64,000 nt of DNA, taken from the NCBI GenBank assembly GCA_963781035.1, contig CAWAEN010000004.1, positions 1,178,001-1,242,000 on the forward strand. The letters are read 5' to 3'. Position numbers and translations under genes: made by a program. Below are positions 56,848 through 64,000 of the stretch, one piece after another (position 1 is the stretch's first letter; each line of letters opens with the position of its first letter). The notes beneath the pieces were generated by a model. That model ran no database searches. It saw only the letters and a list, made by a program, of their open reading frames with translations, and had not been told where the DNA came from. The DNA is from SZUA-35 sp963781035. Its GTDB lineage: Bacteria; Actinomycetota; Acidimicrobiia; Acidimicrobiales; SZUA-35.

Positions 56848-57891
56848 TCAGGCTTGGGTTTCCGGCACGCCGAGGAAGTTGCCCTGGCCCCAGTCGACAC
56901 CGGCCGAACGCAGGATGTCGGCCTGGGCTCGTTGCTCGATGTTCTCGCCAACCACCCATGCGCCGCTGCCATGAGCGAGCGCGACCACCGCGTCGACCAC
57001 GGCGGTCGCAGCGGGCGACGGCAGACGGCTGATGATCGGTCCGGCGATCTTCACGATGTCGGGTTCGAATGCGGCGACCACCGCGAGGGACGAGAAACCG
57101 TCTCCGACGTCGTCGACGGCGACTCGCACTCCGAGGGCGCGGAGTTCTGCGATCTGTGCGGCCGCCCGATCGAGCGATGGGTAGCGGTTGCGCTCCGATG
57201 TCTCGAGGACGAGTTGGTCGGCGTCGAGACCGGCGGCAACCGCTTGCTCGACCAGACCGGCCACCGCATCGACGTCGAACACCCCGTCGACCGCCATGAT
57301 GTTCATGAACAACAGACCCTCGCCCAGCCATGGTCCGACACCGCCGATGGCCAGCGAACGGCCCAGTTGGTCGAATTCGTTCAGCCAGCCGCCGTTGAGG
57401 GCCCTCCCGATCAGTGCCTCGGCGTCGAGGGCGGCGCCCCCGCGCTGGGCCCGAAGGAGGCTCTCGAACCCGACGACGGTGTGATCGTCGAGTCGGATGA
57501 TGGGCTGGTACCGCACTTCATAGATCGGCGGATCAGAGATCAGCGCCTCGTTCTCGAGTTCGTCGGCGACGGCGGCGAGGGTGTGGCCTGCCATCGCCGC
57601 ATACATGAGTTCGTCGATGGTGCTGTTCGGCCGTGACCATGCCACGTGCACTTCGGCCCGATCCCCGGGGTGATCGATTCGGTCGGCCAGTTCGACGCAG
57701 AGTGCCTTGGCCCGGTCGATCTCGATCCAGAGCACATCGGTGCGAACATCGAGGGTCCCGGCCGCCTCCAGACACACCCGATCGACGACGGGACGCAGAT
57801 CGGACCGGTCGGTCGCAACCAGCATCAAGGCTGGTCCGACGTCGGGGAGCGACCGCGCGGCGGTCGAAGGGGATACCCGGGCGGGAGGCAT
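56848..57891 (-). CDS. EAL-domain protein, stand-alone and probably inactive
   Basis: From ATG 57891 the 347-residue protein has a short N-terminal region that is not GGDEF (LPDVGPALMLVATDRSDLRP) and then an EAL domain: VRYQPIIRLDDHTVVGFESL near residue 147, FMNIMAVDG, LETSERNRYPSL, AVDDVGDGFSSL and VVGENIEQRA. EAL is changed to ESL, the ExxxN/DDFG metal residues are partly altered (DDVGDG), and the VVAEGVE loop has become VVGENIE. This suggests a ligand-binding or partner-binding role rather than phosphodiesterase activity. TACCCT ends six bases before the ATG. It has no membrane segment. Confidence 0.82.
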   Translation of the reverse strand: MPPARVSPSTAARSLPDVGPALMLVATDRSDLRPVVDRVCLEAAGTLDVRTDVLWIEIDRAKALCVELADRIDHPGDRAEVHVAWSRPNSTIDELMYAAMAGHTLAAVADELENEALISDPPIYEVRYQPIIRLDDHTVVGFESLLRAQRGGAALDAEALIGRALNGGWLNEFDQLGRSLAIGGVGPWLGEGLLFMNIMAVDGVFDVDAVAGLVEQAVAAGLDADQLVLETSERNRYPSLDRAAAQIAELRALGVRVAVDDVGDGFSSLAVVAAFEPDIVKIAGPIISRLPSPAATAVVDAVVALAHGSGAWVVGENIEQRAQADILRSAGVDWGQGNFLGVPETQA

Positions 57892-57897
57892 GGCGGC

Positions 57898-57903
57898 AGG
57901 GTA
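57898..57903 (-). promoter_or_regulatory. TACCCT, -10 element of the EAL gene
   Basis: On the minus strand TACCCT ends six bases before ATG 57891, and decides this start over the GTG-led extension to 57933, which would lie upstream of it. Confidence 0.55.
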
Positions 57904-57982
57904 GCGTCGATGACGCTGTGTGGGTGAAACCACTCTCAGTGGTGATCTGGTCAGGAGGGCGGTCGCTCAGAGGGCCACGTCG

Positions 57983-58555
57983 TCAGGACAGGTGCAGGTC
58001 GCCGAGTCGAACCAGAGCCGAAGCAATCCAGCCGCCGATCGCGTGAAAAGCCTGGTCGAGCGCTGCTCCGTTGGACAGCGACGCCTCGTCCAGTTCGTAC
58101 GACCCCTCGTACGTCAATTCGATGGCGTGGGCCGAGGATTCGAGATCCGACGTGTAGTGGGTCTCGGTCGTGATCGACTCCGATGTGATGCGGTCGGCGC
58201 CGATCGACGGGCTCGGGGGTACCGCTGTGCTCGCCGCAGTGGGGTCCGGAACGCTCGACAGCTGCTGGATGCGGAACACGACCTCGACCTCGATGCGAGG
58301 TGGATCGTCGAGTTCCTCGTCGAGGAACCACGTTCGGTAGGCCGACTGTGACCATGTGGGCCACGCCAGCGTGACGACGGCGGAGATCTCGGGTGTTTCG
58401 GCCTCCCCTGGGAGCCCGTACGTGGTCTCCCATGTCGTGTCGCCGAGCAACATGTCGGTCTGGAAGCGCTCCTCGAGCGCCTGGCGCTCGAGCATGGCTG
58501 ACTCGAGGGCGTCGCGAACGGCGCCGATCGCGTCGGTGAACACGTGATCAAGCAT
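57983..58555 (-). CDS. Conserved-looking protein of unknown function, coupled to a VOC gene
   Basis: The 190-residue soluble protein begins MLDHVFTDAIGAVRDALESA and has a helical N terminus, then a beta-rich middle (ETPEISAVVTLAWPTWSQSA, RTWFLDEELDDPPRIEVEVV) and an acidic C-terminal part (HAIELTYEGSYELDEASLSN). I do not recognise a family. ATG 58555 overlaps the end of the VOC gene by eight bases, so the two are probably translated together. No signal peptide or membrane segment is visible, so it should be cytoplasmic. Confidence 0.65.
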   Translation of the reverse strand: MLDHVFTDAIGAVRDALESAMLERQALEERFQTDMLLGDTTWETTYGLPGEAETPEISAVVTLAWPTWSQSAYRTWFLDEELDDPPRIEVEVVFRIQQLSSVPDPTAASTAVPPSPSIGADRITSESITTETHYTSDLESSAHAIELTYEGSYELDEASLSNGAALDQAFHAIGGWIASALVRLGDLHLS

Positions 58556-59199
58556 CGGGCTGATCCTGATGAGGCGACATGATGGCGATTGCTGTCGAGA
58601 TGTCGAGATCTCGTGTCCGCAGCGTTGCGATCCGGCGATCGGCCTGGACCGCCGGCTTCGGGCGGCCGAGGCGTTCGCCCAGGATCTCGGCCGTGTCGTC
58701 GAGATCGTCGCTGGTGAGGGCGAGCCCCCAGAGCGAGGCCGGACCTGACCCGGTAGGGGTGACCGGCCCCACCAACTCGATGATGGTCGTTCCCGCCCAG
58801 AGGAAGACCTGTTGTGTCGGTGGTTCTGACCCGGGGACGTCGCGGGTTCGCCTCGGCTCGAACCCGGCGGAGACCAGAGCAGACGTCGTCCGCTGCAGAT
58901 CGGGAGTGAACATCACGACGTGGTCGACGTGGTTGACCCGGTTCGGGTGTTGCTGCCGCGCCGGCGTCGTCTGCGGCAGAGGGTGCCTGCAGTGTGGTGA
59001 TGCCGTCGATGTCGCTCGGGAGGTCTGGCCCATCGAATCGCCAACCCACGATGCCCCGCCCGTCGTCCGGGCCGACCAGCTCGATGTCGACATCGCCGAT
59101 CCGTGTTCTGGCCCTCCCGTGGCGCTCGACGACCTCGAAACCGGCGGCCGACCACGCAGCCGCCCGGTCGCCGACGATCAGTGAACGCAGGGCAGGCAT
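58548..59199 (-). CDS. VOC (glyoxalase/bleomycin-resistance fold) protein with two modules, one frameshift
   Basis: The first half (MPALRSLIVGDRAAAWSAAG, RIGDVDIELVGPDDGRGIVG) and the second half (VNHVDHVVMFTPDLQRTTSA, FLWAGTTIIELVGPVTP, SLWGLALTSDDLDDTAEILG) are both beta-alpha-beta-beta-beta modules of the vicinal oxygen chelate fold. They lie in different frames, with the break near 58952. Length is 3n+1, about 216 residues corrected. HVDHVVM provides a possible metal His and IELVG a Glu. Members include glyoxalases, dioxygenases and lyases, so no reaction can be assigned. TAGGTT ends six bases before ATG 59199. Confidence 0.8.
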
Positions 59200-59205
59200 C
59201 GGGCC

Positions 59206-59211
59206 AACCTA
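59206..59211 (-). promoter_or_regulatory. TAGGTT, -10 element of the VOC gene
   Basis: On the minus strand TAGGTT ends six bases before ATG 59199, in the 59-base gap after the DUF2419 gene, so the VOC-led pair can be expressed separately from it. Confidence 0.5.
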
Positions 59212-59258
59212 CAGCGGACCGTGGGGAGGTGGAGCAGTCGCCATCTGCCCTAGAACCG

Positions 59259-60227
59259 TCAGTAGAAGACCGTGCGGGTTCGATGGCGGCGAACGGACTT
59301 GAACTCCGGTCGCGAGCCCATGGTCCACAGCGTGGCGTCGATGTCCATCGCCCGGCGCCCGGTTCGCACCGCCAGCCGCTCGACACACTCCACGCCGGCG
59401 GCTCGGATCTCGATCTCGGCGTCGCCGCCCGGATCGAGCAGGACTCCTCCGTCGATCAGCGATGCCAGCTCGGGGTCGTAGTGGAGGACGCCACGCACTC
59501 GAAGAACGTGGGGCACGAGGTTGTCGGCGAAGGCGGTCATGCGGTGGAGGTCCGAGAAGAGGTCGGGGCGGACGCGCCTGGCGATGTCGGCGGGGGTGAT
59601 CTGAGCCCGCTTGTAGAAGCTGACGGGAGCACCGCGATAGGTCTCGACGTCGCGGTAGAACGCCATGTCGGTGAGCTGCTCGGCCAGCCGTTCGGCCGAT
59701 CCTGCCGCAGACCGCATGACCTCGGCCGTGCCACCGCTCGCCTCGATCCATTGCCCGAGGTCGACCAGCGCAATGGCGAACAGGCCCATCAGCTCTTCCT
59801 GGGCGCCGCCGTCGAGGTCTTGTCCGAAGATCTGTGAACAGTCGTTGACCGTCATGCGGCGGAGTCGGGCCGGCACGAGCGGGCCGGTCCACTCGACGTA
59901 GTCCTCGAGTGATCGGGCCATGGTCTGCGAACCGGAGAGCCCGGGACGTTTGCGGACGACGTCGTGATAGCCGGAACCGAAGTTGATGGCGTCGAGAGCA
60001 AGCACGAGCGTCACCCGGTCGATCTCCTCCGGCGTGAGGTCGCCGCCGAGGGATCGCTGCTCCTCGAGCGGGACGGGTACGCGGTCGGTGGCGATGTCGC
60101 CGGCCAGGACGTCGAGCGCGTTGTCGTCGACGTGTACCAGCGTTGCCATCGCCACCACGCGGCGACAGCTCTGGCGAACGCGGTCACACAGGTCGAGCTG
60201 GTCGAATGCGGCAGGCATGTGGGCCAT
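59259..60227 (-). CDS. DUF2419 family, queuosine 5'-phosphate N-glycosylase/hydrolase-like
   Basis: The 322-residue protein has the DUF2419 pattern: INFGSGYHDVVRKRPGLSGS near residue 82, SFYKRAQITPADIARRVRPD near 203, LHRMTAFADNLVPHVLRVRG near 226 and DAEIEIRAAGVECVERLAVR near 266. Members release queuine from queuosine 5'-phosphate to salvage the tRNA wobble base modification. No queuosine synthesis genes lie in the window, which fits a salvage-only role, although the family also has uncertain members. The start may be ATG 60227 or 60218. It diverges from the phosphohexomutase gene with ten bases between starts, so their promoters must overlap. The frame is intact. Confidence 0.75.
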   Translation of the reverse strand: MAHMPAAFDQLDLCDRVRQSCRRVVAMATLVHVDDNALDVLAGDIATDRVPVPLEEQRSLGGDLTPEEIDRVTLVLALDAINFGSGYHDVVRKRPGLSGSQTMARSLEDYVEWTGPLVPARLRRMTVNDCSQIFGQDLDGGAQEELMGLFAIALVDLGQWIEASGGTAEVMRSAAGSAERLAEQLTDMAFYRDVETYRGAPVSFYKRAQITPADIARRVRPDLFSDLHRMTAFADNLVPHVLRVRGVLHYDPELASLIDGGVLLDPGGDAEIEIRAAGVECVERLAVRTGRRAMDIDATLWTMGSRPEFKSVRRHRTRTVFY

Positions 60228-60230
60228 ACT
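60225..60230 (+). promoter_or_regulatory. CATACT, -10 element of the phosphohexomutase gene
   Basis: CATACT ends seven bases before GTG 60238 and overlaps the start codon of the divergent DUF2419 gene, so the two transcripts would begin almost on top of each other. Confidence 0.5.
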
Positions 60231-60237
60231 CGCTCAC

Positions 60238-61931
60238 GTGAACCATGGATTGGACGATCTGCTCGACACGGCAACGGCGTGGATCGAGGCCGACCCCGAC
60301 CCGGTCACCTCGTCCGAGGTGGCCGCCATCGTCACCCGGGTCAGGGACGGAGAAGAAGCGGCCATCGCCGAGCTGGCCCAGCTCTTCGACGGCCGGATCG
60401 CCTTCGGTACCGCCGGTCTCCGGGCCGCGCTCGGCCCCGGACCGAACCGGATGAACCGGTTGGTGGTTCGCCAGACGACGGCTGGACTGATGCGCTGGCT
60501 CGGTGATGATCCGCTCGTGGTGGTCGGCTACGACGCCCGTCATGGTTCGGCATCGTTCGCATCGGAGGTGACGGACGTGGTCGCCGCGCTCGGTGGACGG
60601 GCCGAAGTCCTCCCCGGGCCCTTGCCGACGCCGGTGTTGGCGTACACGGTGCTGGCTCGGTCGGCCGATGCCGGCGTGATGATCACGGCCAGCCACAATC
60701 CCCCGCAGGACAACGGCTACAAGCTCTACCTGGCCGACGGCATCCAGCTGGTCAGTCCGGACGATGCGGCGATCGCAGCGCGCATCGACGAGGTGGCGGA
60801 AACGGATCCGGCCGTCGTCGCTGCGTCCGCCCCCGAACGCATCAAGATCCTGGGCGACGACATGGCGATCGGCCACCGTACGGCGGCCATGACGACCTTG
60901 GCCGGGAGCGCCCGTGCTGTTCGCACCGTCTACACCGCCATGCACGGGGTCGGTGGGGCACAGGTGATGGCGGCGTTCGACGAGGCCGGGTTTCCCGCTC
61001 CGTCGCGTGGTCGAGGAACAGTTCGCACCGGACCCCGATTTCCCGACCGCAGCCTTCCCCAACCCCGAGGAGCCGGGAGCTCTCGATTTGGCGGTTGCGT
61101 TGGCGACCGAGGTGTCGGCCGATCTCGTCATCGCCAACGACCCGGACGCCGATCGTCTCGCCCTCGCCGTGCCGGCCCGCGACGGCGGCTCGATCGTCGT
61201 CACTGTCCGGTGACCAGATCGGTGTGCTCCTGGCCGACCACCTGCTCAGGAACGGTGTTGCCGCCGATCGGCCGCGAGTGGTTGCCAACTCCGTCGTGTC
61301 CAGCCGACTGCTCTCGAAGATGGCAGCAGCGGCAGGGGTCGACTCGGTCACGACGCTCACGGGATTCAAATGGGTGGCCCGGCCGATCGTGGAGAAGCCG
61401 GATCACCACTACCTGCTCGGCTACGAGGAGGCCATCGGGTATTGCGTCGGCGGCGTCGTGCGTGACAAGGACGGCGTCTCGGCCGCCCTGGTCGCGGCCG
61501 AGATGGTGGCGGGGCTGATTGCAGACGGTCAGACCGTGTGGGACCGTCTCGATGCCCTCGCCGTCGAACACGGCCTCCACCTGACGGCGCCGGTCACGAT
61601 CCGCTTCGACGGACCTGATGGCGACGACGAGCGCGAAGCGGCCATGGGCCGGTTCCGGGCAAGCCCTCCGCTCGTGATCGACGGAGTCGAGCTCGGTGAG
61701 TGGTTCGACCTCGCCGACGGGGAGCATTTCCCGCCGGCAACCGGCGTGATCGCCAACTACGGATCGACCCGGCTCATCGTCCGGCCGAGCGGTACCGAGC
61801 CGAAGCTCAAGGCCTACATCGAGTTGGTCGAGCCGGTGGCGTCTCCCGCCGATCTCGACCGGGCCCGCACGGCGGGTGATGAACGCTTGGCCAGGATTCG
61901 GTCTGCCGTGTCCGATGCCATGCGCCGCTGA
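60238..61931 (+). CDS. Phospho-sugar mutase (phosphoglucomutase/phosphomannomutase), two frameshifts
   Basis: The alpha-D-phosphohexomutase has the N-terminal IAFGTAGLRAALGPGPNRMN, the phosphoserine loop GVMITASHNPPQDNGYKLYL, and YTAMHGVGGAQVM. The frame breaks near 61005, after which VIANDPDADRLALAV is the metal-binding loop. It breaks again near 61205, after which TTLTGFKWVARPIVEKPDHH and LIVRPSGTEPKLKAYIELVE form the sugar- and phosphate-binding ends. Length is 3n+2, about 563 residues corrected, the size of the PgcA/PGM2-like group. It interconverts hexose 1- and 6-phosphates and would supply glucose 1-phosphate to GalU. Confidence 0.9.
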
Positions 61932-62007
61932 TCAGGTCTGCCGCGGTCACCCCAGGGCTGCCGCAGTCACCGTCGTAGAACGAGGGTGCCCAGCGGGATG
62001 GGAACGC

Positions 62008-62094
62008 TCAGCGACGACCGGTGTTCGGCTTCCGGCCGTGGTTGGCCTTCTTCCGACGGGCATTGACGCGCTTCTTGGACTTCCGCTTCGACAT
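62008..62094 (-). CDS. bL37-like small ribosomal protein, 28 residues
   Basis: From ATG 62094 a 28-codon frame reads MSKRKSKKRVNARRKKANHG, then RKPNTGRR and TGA. The very basic composition and the ARRKKANHGRKPN core resemble the tiny bL37 protein of the actinobacterial 50S subunit (typically about 24 residues with ANHGKRPN). It would bind 23S rRNA. TAGCCT ends seven bases before the ATG, giving a leaderless start. The gene lies in the gap between the convergent phosphohexomutase end and the divergent GGDEF/EAL gene. The family match is from memory of the motif. Confidence 0.72.
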   Translation of the reverse strand: MSKRKSKKRVNARRKKANHGRKPNTGRR

Positions 62095-62101
62095 CGTGGC
62101 A

Positions 62102-62107
62102 AGGCTA
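62102..62107 (-). promoter_or_regulatory. TAGCCT, -10 element of the bL37-like gene
   Basis: On the minus strand TAGCCT ends seven bases before ATG 62094. It supports this very short frame as a real gene. Confidence 0.55.
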
Positions 62108-62185
62108 TCGGGCGGTCGCCCAAACCATTCAAGAGCCGTCGTCCACGGCCGATTGAAGCAAACGACCGAATCGTGAGGAGTCGGA

Positions 62186-64000
62186 GTGGCCCGAAGTTGG
62201 GATGCTCGAGTTCGAGGTGCAAGTCAGAAGACCGCCGTGCCCGCCGGGGGAACCGGTGGGCCCGAAGGTCGGCTTGGCGATCCCCGAGACGATGCACCTG
62301 CAGAGGCAGGATCCCCACCGGTCGAGACCGCGCCACAGCGTCGGATCTCCGACGACGGCTACGCCGGCGATCGACCCTCCCCCCAACTGGGCGGTCCGGT
62401 TCCCGTGCGCCGCGCCGGCGATGCGGAACTGGTCGCGGAGGGCCTCTCGCTCGCCGTTGAGGCCGCTGATCTGGCCGTTGCCGTGGCAGAACGCAGCACC
62501 GGACTGATTCGGTGGACGTCGGACACCTGGATCGAGCGGTTCGGCGAGCGCGACCTGTTGGCCAGACACATGCCCACCGCCACCGAACTCGGAGAAGCGC
62601 CACTGCCGGCTCCCGGCGTGGCATGGCAGCGCACCCGCACTCTGATTCTCGCCGACGGTGCCGAACGGCTCGCCGATCTGCTCATGGTGGGCGGCGAGGC
62701 CGCCGACGGGACACCCTTCGTCACGGTCGTGGCGCTCGACTCGGTCGGCGGTCGAAACGTCGTCACCGGCCGCTCCGAAGTCATCGAAGTGGTCGACGGC
62801 GCCATCAAGGAACGTGACGAGGGAACCGTCGCCGTGCTCTACGTCGATCTCGACCGGTTCAAGGTCGTGCACGATCTCGTCGGCAACATCGACGCTCTCC
62901 GACTGCTCGATCTGGTGAACCAACGGCTGGCGGCGACGGTCCGCGGAAGCGACCTCCTGTTCAGACTCCACTCCGATGAGTACGTCATCGTCGCGTCCGA
63001 GCTCGAAGATCCCGGCCAGGCGAGCGAGCTCGCAGAACGGGTCCGCGCCGCAGTTGCCACGCTCAGCGATGTCGGTCACAACCTCGCCATCACCGCCAGC
63101 GTCGGCGTGGCCATTGCCGAGGACGGCCAGAGCGGCGATCAGCTCCTCAGCGAGGCCGAGACGGCGGTGTACGTCGCCAAGGGTCGGGGTCGCAACCGCG
63201 TCGCCATCCACGACGAGGACGTCAGGTCCCGCACCGAACGCCTGATGATCGTCGAGCGGCAGCTGCGTCAGGCCATCGATCAGAAGGACGTGCGTTTCGC
63301 CTACCAGCCGGTGGTCGAACTCACGTCCGGTGCCGTTGTCGGCGCCGAGGCGCTGCTCCGCTTGGGCGGCGACATCGGTCTGTCGGCCGTCGAGGTCGTC
63401 GGCGCGGCCGAGCACAGCGGTCTGATGGGCTCGCTCGGCGTGCTCGTCCTCGAAGGCGTCGACGAACAGCTCGGGGCGTTCCTCCGATCCAAGGACGGTG
63501 GCCACTACTCGATCCAGGTGAACCTGTCGGCCACCCAGCTCGCCGACGAAGACCTCGTTCGAACGCTGGCCCGGGTGGCGGCCGATGAGGGGATCACGGA
63601 GGGCCGAATCGCGATCGAGATTCCCGAGATCGTGGTTCGAGACCACCGAAAGGCCGTCGACGCACTTGCCAAGATGGTTCGGCCCCGTTTCCTCTTCGGC
63701 ATCGACGGCTACGGCACCGGAGCGGTGTCGACTGAGGCTCTCGAAGGTCTGCCGATCGACTACATCAAGCTGCATCGCGGTATCACCACGTCTCTGGGGC
63801 GGATGGATCCGAAGACCAAGAGCGGTCTGGAACAGCTGGTGGTGACGATGGCCGAGCGTGGGGTCGACATCATCGGACTCGGGGTCGAGTCACACGAGCA
63901 GGCAGGTTGGTTGATCGACCTCGGCGTGCCGAGAGCTCAGGGGTTCCTCTACGCCGGAGCGGTCACGGTGGAGCGGCTGCTCGAGCTCTTCGACGATGGC
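62186..64000 (+). CDS. GGDEF/EAL tandem protein with altered motifs, cut by window edge
   Basis: GTG 62186 with AGGAG five bases upstream starts a frame open to the window end (605 codons). It has an N-terminal Pro/Gly/Asp-rich region, a poorly defined sensor part (WTSDTWIERFGERDLLARHM, PAPGVAWQRTRTLILADGAE), then a GGDEF domain in which the signature is HSDEY (RLHSDEYVIVAS). The EAL domain has AEALLRLGGD, QVNLSATQL, AIEIPEIVVRD, GIDGYGTGAVS and GLGVESHEQAGWL. The cyclase site is degenerate. The EAL motif itself survives, but DDFG is DGYG and EGVE is LGVE, so phosphodiesterase activity is doubtful. No membrane segment is visible. The large open frame on the opposite strand is a composition shadow. 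Confidence 0.85.
   Translation, partial: MARSWDARVRGASQKTAVPAGGTGGPEGRLGDPRDDAPAEAGSPPVETAPQRRISDDGYAGDRPSPQLGGPVPVRRAGDAELVAEGLSLAVEAADLAVAVAERSTGLIRWTSDTWIERFGERDLLARHMPTATELGEAPLPAPGVAWQRTRTLILADGAERLADLLMVGGEAADGTPFVTVVALDSVGGRNVVTGRSEVIEVVDGAIKERDEGTVAVLYVDLDRFKVVHDLVGNIDALRLLDLVNQRLAATVRGSDLLFRLHSDEYVIVASELEDPGQASELAERVRAAVATLSDVGHNLAITASVGVAIAEDGQSGDQLLSEAETAVYVAKGRGRNRVAIHDEDVRSRTERLMIVERQLRQAIDQKDVRFAYQPVVELTSGAVVGAEALLRLGGDIGLSAVEVVGAAEHSGLMGSLGVLVLEGVDEQLGAFLRSKDGGHYSIQVNLSATQLADEDLVRTLARVAADEGITEGRIAIEIPEIVVRDHRKAVDALAKMVRPRFLFGIDGYGTGAVSTEALEGLPIDYIKLHRGITTSLGRMDPKTKSGLEQLVVTMAERGVDIIGLGVESHEQAGWLIDLGVPRAQGFLYAGAVTVERLLELFDDG

Noticed and set aside
61932..62000. Repeated CTGCCGC(G/A)GTCACC near the phosphohexomutase stop as a CRISPR or attachment site
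   Set aside because: Only two copies, 14 bases each and close together, with no spacers, integrase or cas gene nearby.
62129..63775. 548-codon open frame on the minus strand
   Set aside because: It is antisense to the GGDEF/EAL gene, whose frame carries recognisable motifs and a ribosome binding site. The minus frame has no motif and mirrors the codon bias of the plus strand.

Overview
The window is GC-rich bacterial chromosome from a high-GC Gram-positive lineage. I infer Actinomycetota, most likely class Acidimicrobiia (an Ilumatobacter-like aerobe). The grounds are the codon use, lipoproteins with Thr/Glu/Asp-rich stalks, a 28-residue bL37-like ribosomal peptide of actinobacterial type, frequent GTG starts, and many start codons placed 6-7 bases after a TANNNT element, which is the layout of leaderless mRNAs. 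No rRNA, transposase, phage gene, CRISPR array or origin was seen.

Layout. 1-6 kb: FMN-binding and quinone-reductase oxidoreductases, an ABC-F ATPase, an M15 peptidase lipoprotein, a DUF2237 protein and TesB thioesterase. 6-15 kb: two GGDEF/EAL proteins flanking dxs and the tldD-tldE pair. 15-20 kb: a SAF-domain protein, an FmdB-like protein, galU, then moeA, moaA and moaC for molybdenum cofactor. 20.3 kb: tRNA-Ala(CGC) with a terminator. 21-29 kb: a catabolic block with a class III aminotransferase converging on a translationally coupled hyuA-hyuB-xanthine-dehydrogenase-like operon. 29-33 kb: glgX, a class V aminotransferase-fold protein and a lipoprotein running into decayed sigma-factor and beta-propeller fragments. 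34-38 kb: a metalloprotease-like lipoprotein, a Crp/Fnr regulator, a sensor-only relative, and a membrane protein preceded by a textbook CRP palindrome. 38-48 kb: P450, a phosphoribosyltransferase with tandem operator-like repeats, M23 peptidase, sulfite-oxidase-type molybdoenzyme, a thioredoxin-fold lipoprotein, SDR, ferredoxin, ferredoxin reductase and Nudix hydrolase. 48-64 kb: a two-component pair, MocR regulator, phosphoesterase, aminopeptidase N, PfkB kinase, EAL protein, VOC protein, DUF2419 queuosine-salvage protein, phosphohexomutase, bL37-like peptide and a window-truncated GGDEF/EAL protein.

How the genes connect. Molybdenum cofactor made through MoaA, MoaC and MoeA can serve the molybdoenzymes at 23-25 kb and 43-45 kb. 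The ferredoxin and its reductase can feed the P450 about 7 kb away. Four GGDEF/EAL proteins imply c-di-GMP signalling, but only one keeps all its catalytic motifs.

Two points matter most. First, about twenty otherwise conserved genes, including dxs, galU and pepN, carry 1-base indels, nearly all insertions. This looks like consensus-sequence error rather than pseudogene decay, so frameshifted genes are given as single CDS with the break described. Second, the thioredoxin-fold lipoprotein at 44872-45552 is interrupted by one in-frame TGA exactly where the first Cys of its CxxC motif belongs, followed by a stable hairpin. It is a candidate selenoprotein.
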